From NCBI RefSeq assembly GCF_003058165.1, contig NZ_QBUC01000008.1, positions 1 through 64,000 of the forward strand: a stretch of 64,000 nt of DNA, given 5' to 3'. Made by a program: the position numbers and the translations under genes. This document shows positions 1-8,432 of the stretch, piece by piece. The stretch is from Paenisporosarcina sp. OV554 (GTDB lineage: Bacteria; Bacillota; Bacilli; Bacillales_A; Planococcaceae). The notes under the pieces are model-generated. The model had not been told where the DNA came from. It made no database searches and saw only the letters and a list, made by a program, of their open reading frames with translations. Position 1 is the first letter of the stretch; every line of letters starts with the position of its first letter.

Positions 1-258
1 GCGTATCAAGTTGCAATAAAAGAAAAAGGCATTACCATGAGCATGTCCCGAAAGGGAACGCCAGCTGATAATGCCCCGATTGAATCCTTCCACTCCTCAT
101 TAAAGTCGGAAAGGTTCTATCTTCACAATCTTACCCGGACTACGACGGCAATCGTAGAAAGCACCGTGAATGACTACATTTATTATTATAACAATATCCA
201 GATTCAAACAAAATTAAACTACCAGTCACCGGTCGAATACCGGCAACTGGCAGTTTAA
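1..258 (+). CDS. IS3-family transposase OrfB, C-terminal part (cut by window edge)
   Basis: The reading frame is open from base 1 to the stop at 256-258, so this is the end of a longer gene. The translation contains the IS3/IS150-type signature around the last catalytic Glu of the DDE integrase core (DNAPIESFHSSLKSE) and the usual ending with YYNN and a SPVEYR motif. It acts in cut-and-paste or circle-mediated transposition of its own element. The element's right end follows within 50 bp. The N-terminal half and OrfA would lie left of the window. Confidence 0.88.
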   Translation, partial: AYQVAIKEKGITMSMSRKGTPADNAPIESFHSSLKSERFYLHNLTRTTTAIVESTVNDYIYYYNNIQIQTKLNYQSPVEYRQLAV

Positions 259-264
259 ATTAAA

Positions 265-303
265 GGTGTTTTGACCCTGTCTCATTTCTGGGGGTCAGTC
301 CCA
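265..303. mobile_element. Right terminus of the IS3-family element
   Basis: Read on the minus strand the terminus starts TGGGACTGACCCCC, with the 5'-TG expected for IS3-family ends. It lies directly after the transposase stop. The boundary at about 303 is inferred from the TG/CA rule; the left inverted repeat is outside the window. Confidence 0.6.
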
Positions 304-358
304 TGAAGTGAAAGGTTTTGTGTTAGCAGATGAACCGAAGAAAATTATTCAAATTTAG
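304..358 (+). pseudogene. Possible 3' remnant of a gene split by the IS
   Basis: Directly beyond the IS end a frame is open to a TAG at 356-358 and would end a protein with VKGFVLADEPKKIIQI. It looks like natural coding sequence and has no start signal of its own, so it may be the tail of a gene interrupted by the insertion. I do not recognise the family. It is very short, so chance cannot be excluded. Confidence 0.3.
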
Positions 359-458
359 TTTGAAAGATTTAAGCATTCATAAAGGATGTGTGAGTTTTGC
401 AATTATTGGGTATCACTACTAGATAGAGGATTTAACTAAATTTAGTGGAGGAGTGAAG

Positions 459-902
459 ATGATGATGTTAAAAGGAAATACAGGTAATTCAGGAAATAAA
501 GGAAATAAGCGTTCATTATTAGTTGGCGGACTCGCTTCAATGGCCTATTTATATTTTCAGAAGCCGGAAAATAGAGACAAAGCAAAAATGATGTTGCAGA
601 ATACATTGACAAAAGTTTCATGTTTTATGGATTCTCGTAATGTTAAACAATCTCAAATGACCAAAGCAGGCTTCTCAGATCCGAACGATCCAGATGACAA
701 TCGTATGGTTGAAGAAGGTTCTATGACCAGCGTTCGATATTATAACGAAGAAGTACAAAGTAAAGATTCTAAATCAGAAGCCAAACAAGCATTTCCAAAA
801 TCTCAACAAAAACCTGCATCAGTATCTAAAGAGTCTTTGCCTGAAGATAATAATGACTCACCTGCAAAACAAGAAAATGCAAAAAGAAATCCACCAAGTT
901 AA
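459..902 (+). CDS. Small YtxH-like hydrophilic protein
   Basis: Hypothetical protein of 147 residues. The start is taken as the ATG at 459, six bases after GGAGGAG (446-452); a GTG at 453 is too close to that ribosome binding site. A short Gly/Asn-rich N-terminus is followed by one weak hydrophobic stretch (LLVGGLASMAYLYF, about residues 18-33). A long charged, Ser/Lys/Glu/Asn-rich disordered tail follows. The layout resembles YtxH-type stress/envelope proteins, but no signature motif is present, so function is unknown. It is followed by a shared terminator and faces a convergent small gene. Confidence 0.65.
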   Translation: MMMLKGNTGNSGNKGNKRSLLVGGLASMAYLYFQKPENRDKAKMMLQNTLTKVSCFMDSRNVKQSQMTKAGFSDPNDPDDNRMVEEGSMTSVRYYNEEVQSKDSKSEAKQAFPKSQQKPASVSKESLPEDNNDSPAKQENAKRNPPS

Positions 903-906
903 CTAA

Positions 907-942
907 AAAAAACCGTGAACCCGTTGGGATCACGGTTTTTTC
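907..942. terminator. Bidirectional intrinsic terminator
   Basis: The stem AAAACCGTGA / TCACGGTTTT has A and T tracts on both sides and lies between the convergent genes at 459-902 and 955-1107, so it can serve both. Confidence 0.85.
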
Positions 943-954
943 TATGATTCAAAC

Positions 955-1107
955 TTAAAATCCGCCACGCTCATCTACATCGTGATTATTTTGACCTTCT
1001 TGCACTTGAAGTTTTTCTTTCTGTTCCTGACTTAACTTTTCTTGTGTTTGAATTTTTTCGCTTTCTTTTTTGTTCGTTGGTGTATTGTTATCTTGGTTTT
1101 CTTTCAC
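955..1107 (-). CDS. 50-residue hydrophilic small protein
   Basis: A complete small gene. GTG start at 1107, preceded on the minus strand by AGAGGTGG seven bases upstream, stop at 955. The product is almost entirely Lys, Glu, Gln and Asn (for example KKESEKIQTQEKL and NNHDVDERGGF at the C-terminus). It has no membrane segment and is predicted to be disordered or helical. A strong ribosome binding site and a shared terminator support real expression. No family is recognised. Confidence 0.6.
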   Translation of the reverse strand: MKENQDNNTPTNKKESEKIQTQEKLSQEQKEKLQVQEGQNNHDVDERGGF

Positions 1108-1286
1108 TTTACATCCACCTCTCTAATTAATATGTTGTCATAGTAGGTTTTTCCCTAATCCTCAAACTTATAACATATAAATTAAATAATTTTTTATTTT
1201 TGAGGAGTGGACGTAAGTTGGAAAGCTACAAATTAACCTATTTTAGGTGGTTAAATATTAATGTTTAAGTAGTAAAGCTATTAAGG

Positions 1287-1814
1287 CTACTCTTCGAGAA
1301 ACAGTTTAACTTCATCAAATTCAATTCCATTTACACTTTTTTTCACAATGGTGTAGCTCATATCATCTTTTAAAAGATTTCGTATTAAACTAATCCAAAA
1401 ACTCGGTAAGAAAACACACTCTTGTTCTTTATTAATCGACTGAAAGACAGTTTCTTCAAAACTATGATGAATTTCAAGAACGACTCTTTTTTCATCTTTA
1501 GAAAAAGTTGTAATTTTCACGTTTCCCCAACCTGCATTGCGGTATAAATCGCTAAATTCAATTAATATATTCTCTAAATCGTTACGATTAGAAAAGGACT
1601 GACTAACTTTAATTCCTAAATCTGTTCCGAATTTTTTAAGAATCTCGTTAGTTTTCTCTCTACCTGCAATTTCATTTATTGACATCATTAGAATTTCTAA
1701 TGCTTGATTCCATATAATAATGGCAGGTGCATCATTGTATGTTAATAAACCTTTTTCATTTCTCCAATTGATCTCATCACTATTTATTTTTATATGTGAA
1801 ATTGAAGCTGACAT
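1287..1814 (-). CDS. Hypothetical protein, possibly V4R/heme-NO-binding-like fold
   Basis: 175 residues, with AAGGAG eight bases before the ATG at 1814. The central GWGNVKI segment, an NSF-like 'HHSFEE' and a later F-P-F region loosely recall 4-vinyl-reductase (V4R) small-molecule sensing domains. There is no signal peptide or membrane segment. The fold assignment is a guess from pattern similarity; no partner domain or operon neighbour gives a function. Confidence 0.5.
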   Translation of the reverse strand: MSASISHIKINSDEINWRNEKGLLTYNDAPAIIIWNQALEILMMSINEIAGREKTNEILKKFGTDLGIKVSQSFSNRNDLENILIEFSDLYRNAGWGNVKITTFSKDEKRVVLEIHHSFEETVFQSINKEQECVFLPSFWISLIRNLLKDDMSYTIVKKSVNGIEFDEVKLFLEE

Positions 1815-1946
1815 CCTAAGACTCTCCTTAATTAATCAATGTGATTTTAGTTTAATAAATAAATACTTAATATTCAATAATACTAAATTTGTCTGCATAT
1901 AGGTTTTGGATTCCTAATTCAAATTCTAAACGAAGCTATTCTCATT

Positions 1947-3581
1947 TCATTTAAAGAGTTGGCAAGTTTTCATAGGATCTCCAAGTTTTCGCAATCCCCA
2001 AGTAGTTTCTAAATAAATGTCTACTAAAAGGGTCATTTGCCCCCCCATCGATTCAGCTATTTCAAGTGCTACAACACTTTCATAAACGACAGCCATACGC
2101 GTTGCCAAGTTTTTTGCTTCAAACGTTTGCATGTCTTCATGTAAACTAGCGAATAATAATAAATCATTTTCTAATTCGCTTAAAACTTTTTTAACAACAG
2201 GTTTTACTGATGTTTCTGGCATTTGTAGCAAACGAGATTTCATCGTTTTGATAAATATAATATGAGCATTAAATTTCCGTACTAATCTCACGAATTCCAA
2301 TCCCAAAATATTTGCGGTGCCTTCCCAAACAGTTAACACCTGTGCATCTCGCAGCAATCGAGGTGTCACGAAATCTTCGATATAGCCATTGCCACCGTGC
2401 ATTTCAATCGCTTCATGAGCAAAAAGAATCGCTTGTTCTGCTGATTCTTTTTTTAATATAGCAATATATAATCGATTTAATATGATTTCTTCATCACTTG
2501 CTTCTTTGGCAACCACTCGGTCATATAACTGGATCAAATCAAATACAGTTGCTAGCTCAACTTCCAATTTGGCAGTCAATTTCCCTAGTGTATCTTGAAC
2601 CATTGGAAATTCAACAAGTTTTTGACCAAACGCATCTCGCTTCTGTGCATATTCGGAAGCCTCATTTAGAGCACGTCTCATTATCCCAAGTGAAGCGACG
2701 GTATTACAAATGCGCGATAAATTTAGGGCTTCCATCATATATTTCAAACCATTTGCGTTTTCTCCAACTACATAAGCAAATGCTCCGTCAAACTCTACTT
2801 CACCACTAGGTACAGCTCGAACACCTAACTTATCTTTTAATCTCCGAATTGAAATTCCGTTTAAAGAACTATCTTCAAGACGCCAAGGTACGGCAAAAAG
2901 CGTCAATCCTCTTGAACCTTCCTGGGCACCTTCTATTCTAGCAAGGACCATCGCCACACCAGCCATTCCCGCATTCGAAGCAAAATATTTCTCACCGAAT
3001 AATTTATAATGATCACCTTCTTTGATAGCCTTGACAACATTCGCCCCAACGTCCGATCCTCCCTGACGCTCCGTTAAAAATGTGGCACCCTCAAATAATT
3101 CAACATCTCCCGTTGCGCACACATGTGGCAAGAATCGTGCTTTTAATTCTTCATCTGCATAATGTTCAAGTAAGAACGCGGTTGCCATCGTCAACGTCAC
3201 AGGGCAGTAAACCCCCGCTTCGGCTTGAGACAATACATAGCCTTGTGCAAAACTATACAAGTAATTCCCCCTGCGACCGACTTCAGGAATTTCTTTATGT
3301 ACATACCCAACAATGCCGGTTCGAAAAGTTTCCTTTACCGTTTCCTTATAGCCTTCATTGACCCACACTTCCGAAACATCTTCACCATAGCGATCAAATT
3401 TCACTAATCGTGGTGCGCCTTCACGGTCCGTATGCTGAGCACGCTCATCAATTACATTGGACACACGTTCACCGAACTCACTTAATTCTTTATGTGCATA
3501 AGAAAATAACTCTGGCTCCAACCCATTTCTCAAAATCCTATGTAGCGTCTCATCATTAGAATAAAAATTGCGTCGTTTCAT
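1947..3581 (-). CDS. AidB-like acyl-CoA dehydrogenase family protein
   Basis: 544-residue flavoenzyme-like protein of the acyl-CoA dehydrogenase superfamily, AidB branch. Visible signatures are GATFLTERQGGSDVGAN (the AidB-type FAD-binding 'TE-QGGSD' motif), MHGGNGYIEDF and VWEGTANILGL near the C-terminal third. It is longer than ordinary acyl-CoA dehydrogenases (about 380 residues), as expected for AidB-type enzymes with an extra C-terminal helical region. Its ATG overlaps the stop of the upstream MerR regulator (ATGA), so the two are translationally coupled and co-regulated. The partner regulator suggests a role in branched-chain or fatty acyl-CoA catabolism; the substrate is not shown by the sequence. 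Confidence 0.85.
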   Translation of the reverse strand: MKRRNFYSNDETLHRILRNGLEPELFSYAHKELSEFGERVSNVIDERAQHTDREGAPRLVKFDRYGEDVSEVWVNEGYKETVKETFRTGIVGYVHKEIPEVGRRGNYLYSFAQGYVLSQAEAGVYCPVTLTMATAFLLEHYADEELKARFLPHVCATGDVELFEGATFLTERQGGSDVGANVVKAIKEGDHYKLFGEKYFASNAGMAGVAMVLARIEGAQEGSRGLTLFAVPWRLEDSSLNGISIRRLKDKLGVRAVPSGEVEFDGAFAYVVGENANGLKYMMEALNLSRICNTVASLGIMRRALNEASEYAQKRDAFGQKLVEFPMVQDTLGKLTAKLEVELATVFDLIQLYDRVVAKEASDEEIILNRLYIAILKKESAEQAILFAHEAIEMHGGNGYIEDFVTPRLLRDAQVLTVWEGTANILGLEFVRLVRKFNAHIIFIKTMKSRLLQMPETSVKPVVKKVLSELENDLLLFASLHEDMQTFEAKNLATRMAVVYESVVALEIAESMGGQMTLLVDIYLETTWGLRKLGDPMKTCQLFK

Positions 3582-3961
3582 TTCCCATTCCCCTTTAGAA
3601 TAGTCAATTTCTCCGTAAACTGATGCAACAATAATTCCATTTCCAACTTCATCTCATGCAATTCACGAATCTTTATATCAACTTCTGCCACACGATTATT
3701 GCCATACTCAATGGTGCGTTCCAACTGTCTTAATCCAGTGCGATCTTGATCAAACAATAACACCATTTCTTTAATTTCATCTAAGTTAAAACCATATTGC
3801 TTCCCTCGAATAATTAGCTTCAACTTCGCGCAATCCGCTGTTCCAAAAACTCGAATATTACTCTCCGTCCGCTGCGGTTGCAACAAGCCTAGCTCCTCAT
3901 AATAGCGAATCGTTCGTGTTGTCACGCCAAACTCTCGTGCCACATCAGCAATACTTTTCAA
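3578..3961 (-). CDS. MerR-family regulator, LiuR-like
   Basis: Winged-helix DNA-binding regulator of about 127 residues. The N-terminal MerR HTH is clear (SIADVAREFGVTTRTIRYYEELGLL), followed by a long dimerisation helix; the short C-terminus has no metal-binding cysteines, as in LiuR-type regulators of acyl-CoA degradation. I choose the TTG at 3961, eight bases after GGAG; the GTG at 3970 overlaps that ribosome binding site. It is the first gene of a two-gene operon with the acyl-CoA dehydrogenase, and the promoter carries a palindromic operator, so autoregulation is likely. Confidence 0.85.
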   Translation of the reverse strand: MKSIADVAREFGVTTRTIRYYEELGLLQPQRTESNIRVFGTADCAKLKLIIRGKQYGFNLDEIKEMVLLFDQDRTGLRQLERTIEYGNNRVAEVDIKIRELHEMKLEMELLLHQFTEKLTILKGNGK

Positions 3962-3991
3962 GCCCCACACTCCAGTCAGCTGTTTTTATGT

Positions 3992-4022
3992 ATTTTATCA
4001 TTAACGTTAACGTAAACTTCAA
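3992..4022 (-). promoter_or_regulatory. MerR-type promoter/operator of the merR-acdH operon
   Basis: On the minus strand -35 TTGAAG (4022-4017) and -10 TAAAAT (3997-3992) are separated by 19 bp, the long spacer typical of MerR-controlled promoters. The spacer is filled by the near-palindrome TTTACGTTAACGTTAA (4016-4001), which resembles the published LiuR motif in form. Confidence 0.75.
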
Positions 4023-4211
4023 GGATTATAATTTAATATAAGAAAAAATACTTCCGTAGGTAAAAAGCGGACATAGAGTACTTTTCATTAAAAAATAAAC
4101 AGTGTTAGATAAAAACCAAATAAACATAATCCTCGCTCATTGAACATACAATTCTCTAAGTTAACAAATGCACCAAGAATTTTCTTTCTATTCTGACTAT
4201 CATTAACTTTG

Positions 4212-4240
4212 TTGACATGGTATTGTATTGAATATATAGT
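4212..4240 (+). promoter_or_regulatory. SigA promoter of the metNIQ operon
   Basis: TTGACA (4212-4217), a 17-bp spacer and TATAGT (4235-4240), ending 26 bp before the riboswitch starts. The remainder of the gap between this operon and the MerR gene (4023-4211) shows no convincing gene. Confidence 0.85.
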
Positions 4241-4266
4241 GAACAACATAATTAAATATGCGTTAA

Positions 4267-4382
4267 TTCTTATCAAGAGAAGTGGAGGGCCTGGCCCTAT
4301 GATACCTCAGCAGCGGGTTTTTACTTTACGTAAAAATACTGTGCTAATTCCAGCGGACAATTATTTGTTCGATAGATGAGAA
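4267..4382 (+). ncRNA. SAM-I (S-box) riboswitch
   Basis: Class I S-adenosylmethionine riboswitch. The conserved core is visible in order: TTCTTATCAAGAGAAG (P1/P2 start), GTGGAGGGCCTGGCCCTATGA, a P3 region with CTCAGCAGCGGG, then GTGCTAATTCCAGCGG and a closing GATGAGAA that pairs with TTCTTATC. It is followed by an intrinsic terminator before metN, so high SAM should stop transcription of the methionine importer. Confidence 0.95.
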
Positions 4383-4436
4383 GAGTGTTCGAGCTAATTT
4401 TCTGTGGATGTATTTCCGCACTTCTTTTGCATACGT

Positions 4437-4473
4437 ATGCCTCTTCTGTCTATCGACAGAGGAGGCATTTTTT
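4437..4473 (+). terminator. Riboswitch expression-platform terminator
   Basis: Stem ATGCCTCTTCTGTC / GACAGAGGAGGCAT with a TATC loop, followed by TTTTTT; it lies between the SAM-I aptamer and metN. Confidence 0.9.
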
Positions 4474-4528
4474 GTTGTCCACCTCCCTTCTCTTATAACG
4501 AGCATGACATCGAAAGGGGCGACATTAC

Positions 4529-5560
4529 GTGATTGAGTTTCAACAAGTAACCAAATCATTTCAAACAAAAAAACAAACGGTTGATGCATTAAAAGGAATC
4601 GACTTAACCGTTGAAAAAGGAGATATTTTCGGTGTTGTTGGTTACAGCGGCGCCGGAAAAAGCACACTCATCCGCCTCGTTAATCTACTAGAGCGACCAA
4701 CAACCGGGCAAGTAATTGTTGATGGTCAATCGTTAACTGAGTTGAAACCAAAGCAGCTGAGAGCAGAAAAGAAAAAAATCGGCATGATTTTTCAACATTT
4801 TAACTTACTCAATTCTAAAACTGTTTTTGACAATGTAGCTATACCACTCGTATTATCGGGAACTCCAAAAACGATCATTAAAGCTCGAGTCGAAGAACTT
4901 CTTGAATTTGTTGGGTTATCTGATAAAGAAAAAAACTACCCAGAACAATTGTCTGGTGGTCAAAAACAGCGAATTGGAATTGCCCGTGCACTTGCCACGA
5001 ACCCATCCATTTTATTATGTGATGAAGCGACATCAGCACTGGATCCACAAACAACAAGCGCTGTTTTACAGCTGCTCAAGAAAATTAATCAACAATACAA
5101 TATCACCATTTTACTCATTACACATGAAATGTCCGTTATTCGAGAAATCTGCAACAAAGTCGCCGTCATGGAAGGCGGACTCGTTGTTGAGCAAGGGTCA
5201 GTATTTGAAGTCTTTGCTGCACCAAAAACCGAAATCGCTAAAAATTTCGTACGTACCGTCATCCATGATGAGATTCCACAAAGCGTGCTTAAAAACGTTG
5301 CAATCTCAAACACGCATCCGATCATTTGGAAAATTAATTTTGTGGGCAATACATCCAGTCAGCCATTGTTGTCAACTATCGCCAAAAAATACGATGTTCA
5401 CTTAAGCGTACTCTCAGCCAACATTTCTGAAATTCAAGAAAAGCCTTTTGGTAACTTGATTATCGATGTAACAGGAGATTCTCTAGAAATTCAAAAAGCT
5501 TTAACCTACATAAAAGACGAAGGGTTTATCGTTCAGGAGGTGGATTTAAATAATGAGTAA
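4529..5560 (+). CDS. metN: Methionine ABC transporter ATP-binding protein MetN
   Basis: Cytoplasmic ATPase of the MetNIQ importer for methionine. The ABC core occupies about residues 1-240, with Walker A GYSGAGKST (near 38-46), signature LSGGQ and Walker B ILLCDEATSALD. A C-terminal ACT-like NIL regulatory domain follows (about 265-343), the site of methionine trans-inhibition in the family. GTG start at 4529, after AAAGGGG. It overlaps metI by 8 bp and is controlled by the upstream SAM riboswitch. Confidence 0.96.
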   Translation: MIEFQQVTKSFQTKKQTVDALKGIDLTVEKGDIFGVVGYSGAGKSTLIRLVNLLERPTTGQVIVDGQSLTELKPKQLRAEKKKIGMIFQHFNLLNSKTVFDNVAIPLVLSGTPKTIIKARVEELLEFVGLSDKEKNYPEQLSGGQKQRIGIARALATNPSILLCDEATSALDPQTTSAVLQLLKKINQQYNITILLITHEMSVIREICNKVAVMEGGLVVEQGSVFEVFAAPKTEIAKNFVRTVIHDEIPQSVLKNVAISNTHPIIWKINFVGNTSSQPLLSTIAKKYDVHLSVLSANISEIQEKPFGNLIIDVTGDSLEIQKALTYIKDEGFIVQEVDLNNE

Positions 5561-6224
5561 TACATTTTGGGGCATGGAGATTACAGCAGAACAATTACTT
5601 ATTGGGTTTGGCGACACACTTTATATGGTCACGGTTTCCCTTTTATTTTCAGCACTTATCGGTCTACCTCTCGGTATTTTGCTTGTCATTACTCGAAAGG
5701 GACATATCTTGGACAACACGTGGGTCTTCAACTTCTTAAATCCGATCATCAATATCTTGCGTTCGGTACCGTTCATCATTTTACTCGTCGCCATTATTCC
5801 ATTGACAAGAATCATTGCCGGCTCAGCAATAGGCACAACCGCAGCAATTGTTCCACTTGTCTTTTACGCAGCACCATATATTGCGAGACTCGTCGAAAAC
5901 TCTTTACTTGAAGTCGACAAAGGAATCATTGAAGCCGCTCAGTCTATGGGGGCAACTGTTCCACAAATCATCTTTAAATTCTTAATACCAGAAGGCTTGA
6001 GTTCCCTTATTCTCACCTTCACCACCGCAACAATCGGCTTAGTCGGAGCATCAGCTATGGCCGGTGCAGTTGGAGCGGGAGGCGTCGGTGACTTAGCCAT
6101 CACTTATGGATATCAACGGTTCGACACTATGACCATGATCGTCACCGTAGCAGCACTTGTCATCATCGTTCAAATATTACAATCAACTGGAAACATGGTT
6201 TCAAAACAAATAAGAAGAAGATAA
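5553..6224 (+). CDS. metI: Methionine ABC transporter permease MetI
   Basis: 223-residue integral membrane permease with five hydrophobic segments and the family's binding-protein-dependent transport loop (EAAQSMGAT...IPEGLSSLI), which couples to MetN. It overlaps the metN stop by 8 bp, with GGAGGTGG inside the metN end as ribosome binding site. It forms the membrane channel of the methionine importer. Confidence 0.95.
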   Translation: MSNTFWGMEITAEQLLIGFGDTLYMVTVSLLFSALIGLPLGILLVITRKGHILDNTWVFNFLNPIINILRSVPFIILLVAIIPLTRIIAGSAIGTTAAIVPLVFYAAPYIARLVENSLLEVDKGIIEAAQSMGATVPQIIFKFLIPEGLSSLILTFTTATIGLVGASAMAGAVGAGGVGDLAITYGYQRFDTMTMIVTVAALVIIVQILQSTGNMVSKQIRRR

Positions 6225-6239
6225 CTGGAGGTAGGAAAA

Positions 6240-7085
6240 ATGAAGAAATTTGTATTGATATTAATCGTATTAACATTAAGTTTATTGGCAGCTTGTGGTA
6301 AAGAAGATGAAGGAAGCGCAGAAGGATCGAAAAAAGTAAAAGTCGGCGTTAGCGGCGGAGACACACGTACATGGGATTACATCGCTGAAATTGCAAAAGA
6401 AAAAGGACTAGAAATTGAACTCGTTAAATTTAACGACTATGTTCAACCAAACATAGCTTTGGCAGAAGGCGAAATCGATGCCAACGCATTCCAAACTATC
6501 TCTTACTTTGACGAATTTAAAGCAGATCAAAAACTAGACCTTGAAGCAATCGCATCAACCGTTATCGCTCCAATGGGTCTCTATTCGAAAAAACACAAAG
6601 CACTTGAAGATTTACCAGATGGCGCAACTATCGCTTTACCGAACGAAGGAACAAATTTTGGCCGCGCTCTACTTCTTCTTCAAGAAGCGGGTTTAATCAC
6701 ATTAACAGACGACTTTGAAGGTATTGGTGCTGAAGACAAAATTAAAGACAATCCGAAAAACTTAAAAATTGAAGCTGTCGCAGCAGGTAACACACCACGT
6801 TTCCTTGACGACGTTGACGCGTCAATCATCAACAACAACTTTGCAGTAGAAGCAGAAATTGCTTTAGATGAAGCCCTATTCCACGAGAGCGCAACAGCAA
6901 AACCATACATTAACATCATTGCTGCACAAACTGGTGATGCTGACCGACCAGAATTACAACAACTCGTCGAAATTTACCACTCAGAAGAAGTGAAAAACTT
7001 CATCATTGAAGAGTACAAAGGCAGCTCAATTCCAACATTCGTTTCACTCGAAGAACTATTAAACTACAAAGACTCTTGGAAATAA
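6240..7085 (+). CDS. metQ: Methionine-binding lipoprotein MetQ
   Basis: 281-residue substrate-binding lipoprotein. The signal peptide ends in the lipobox LLAAC, so the mature protein starts at Cys19 and is anchored on the outer face of the membrane. The body matches the NlpA/MetQ family (GVSGGDTRTWDYIAEIAKEKG near the N-terminus; NEGTNFGRALLLLQEAGLI; INNNFAVEA). It lies 15 bp after metI with GGAGG as ribosome binding site. Last gene of the operon; a strong hairpin follows. Confidence 0.95.
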   Translation: MKKFVLILIVLTLSLLAACGKEDEGSAEGSKKVKVGVSGGDTRTWDYIAEIAKEKGLEIELVKFNDYVQPNIALAEGEIDANAFQTISYFDEFKADQKLDLEAIASTVIAPMGLYSKKHKALEDLPDGATIALPNEGTNFGRALLLLQEAGLITLTDDFEGIGAEDKIKDNPKNLKIEAVAAGNTPRFLDDVDASIINNNFAVEAEIALDEALFHESATAKPYINIIAAQTGDADRPELQQLVEIYHSEEVKNFIIEEYKGSSIPTFVSLEELLNYKDSWK

Positions 7086-7113
7086 AAGAATCAACTTGCT
7101 CTTTATATAGAAG

Positions 7114-7149
7114 AAAGGCGGCGGAAATTACAATTTCCGCCGCCTTTTT
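7114..7149 (+). terminator. metNIQ terminator (hairpin-family member)
   Basis: Very strong stem GGCGGCGGAAATT / AATTTCCGCCGCC followed by TTTTT. Its core resembles the dispersed GGC-GAAGAT-ATTTC-GCC hairpins found elsewhere in the window. Confidence 0.9.
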
Positions 7150-7176
7150 GCTTTCTCTAGCGTTTCGTGAAAAGAT

Positions 7177-7362
7177 CTTATTACTGCTTTTGGCTAACGC
7201 CAAAAGCCTTTTCTGTTTGGGGCACCCTTGTTCAGGCAACCAGATAATCTCGATTCCAACTTGGAGCTCTATTTTTTCAACTTGGCCTTCAAATTTTCCA
7301 ACTTGGACCATGATTTTTCCAACTTGGAGCTCATATTTTCCAACTGAGCAATCGCTCACCAA
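7177..7362. repeat. Word-array element, CCAACTTGG type (copy 1)
   Basis: An inverted repeat (GCTTTTGGC...GCCAAAAGC) leads into five units starting at 7254, 7275, 7296, 7317 and 7338, each exactly 21 bp apart. Units carry TTCCAACTTGG followed by a variable T-rich spacer; the second unit has one substitution, and the last ends in ACTGAGCAATCGCTCACC. It is a diverged copy of the tandem element at 8486-9125. Overlapping reading frames here are a by-product of the 21-bp (7-codon) period. Confidence 0.9.
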
Positions 7363-7454
7363 CTTCTATCATTTAAAACTTGCATCGTATCTATGAAACA
7401 TGCTATTTTCATATAAAATACTGCAAAAATTCCATCTAGCAAAGGAGCATTTCT

Positions 7455-8426
7455 ATCGACAAAAAGAGGATTCCACCTAAATCGATTCAAATTTACAAAC
7501 GTCTCCTCCACCGCATTCCGATAAATCATCCCATTCGTCAAGAAGTCGAAAATAAAATCAATATGACCGAAGCTGGATACTTTGGAGAATGCTATGTGGA
7601 CAATTTTTTAAAACAAATTGTCTTTCCAAAACACTATACGATCCTAAAAGATGTCCATATTCCCCTGGAACAAAATTCCTACCTCCAAATAGACACCCTA
7701 ATCATCACTAGAAAATACATATGTGTTCTTGAAATAAAAAATATTAAAGGCAAAATTCATTTTCAACGCAATCCTAATCAACTAATCCGAGACCTAAATG
7801 GAGAAACTACATCATACAAATGTCCCGAACAACAACTCAAGAGACATATAAAAAAACTCCACATCTTTTTAAAACAGTCGAAAATTAATATGCCAGTCAA
7901 AGGACTTATCGTATTCGCTTATTCAAAAACACATATTATTCAACCACCCCAATTTGCCAAAATCACCATGGGCTGCGATATTTCTGAGCATATTGAAGAG
8001 TATAACGAATTGCCCGATGTCATTTCGCAAAACACTTTTAATCGCTTACTGTCAATAATCGCAAATCAATCAACCGAATTTGTACCGAAACCTCTCGCAC
8101 AAACCTACAACCTAGAACTCTCACACTTCCGAACAGGTCTAATATGTCCTATCTGTCTTCACAAAATTACCAACAAAAAACATTGCTCATTTTGTAAAAC
8201 TTCTTGTAGTATCATGCAACAACAGGCAATTGAGGACTGGTTCTACCTATGCAAAGACACCATATCCAACAGAGAATGCGTTTACTTTCTTGAACTAAAA
8301 GATAAATTCGCAGCTAACTACATACTCACAAAGCTGCAGTTAGACAAAATGAATGATCATAGATATCGACACTACACACTTTCCCAATCCTTTGGACTAA
8401 CTAATAAATCGTCACCCATAATATAG
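7455..8426 (+). CDS. NERD-domain protein with zinc-ribbon-like C-terminus
   Basis: Nuclease-related (NERD) domain protein of unknown cellular role. The core matches the family (GYFGE, then QIDTLIITRKYICVLEIKN with the Asp and the ExK pair expected at the nuclease-like site). The C-terminal third holds two CxxC pairs (CPIC and CSFC), which look like a zinc ribbon. The first ATG is at 7563, but homologous-looking coding sequence (KKRIPP..IYKRLLHRIPINHP) extends upstream to an in-frame stop at 7437-7439 without any ATG, GTG or TTG. AAAGGAG at 7441-7447 is placed for an ATC at 7455 (7-base spacing) or ATT at 7449. A non-canonical start, or loss of the normal start, is therefore likely. The gene is flanked by word-array elements on both sides. 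Confidence 0.75.
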   Translation: MDKKRIPPKSIQIYKRLLHRIPINHPIRQEVENKINMTEAGYFGECYVDNFLKQIVFPKHYTILKDVHIPLEQNSYLQIDTLIITRKYICVLEIKNIKGKIHFQRNPNQLIRDLNGETTSYKCPEQQLKRHIKKLHIFLKQSKINMPVKGLIVFAYSKTHIIQPPQFAKITMGCDISEHIEEYNELPDVISQNTFNRLLSIIANQSTEFVPKPLAQTYNLELSHFRTGLICPICLHKITNKKHCSFCKTSCSIMQQQAIEDWFYLCKDTISNRECVYFLELKDKFAANYILTKLQLDKMNDHRYRHYTLSQSFGLTNKSSPII

Positions 8427-8432
8427 AAGATT

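Noticed and set aside
4088-4276. 62-residue minus-strand frame between merR and metN
   Set aside because: No ribosome binding site, and it overlaps the metNIQ promoter and the start of the riboswitch.
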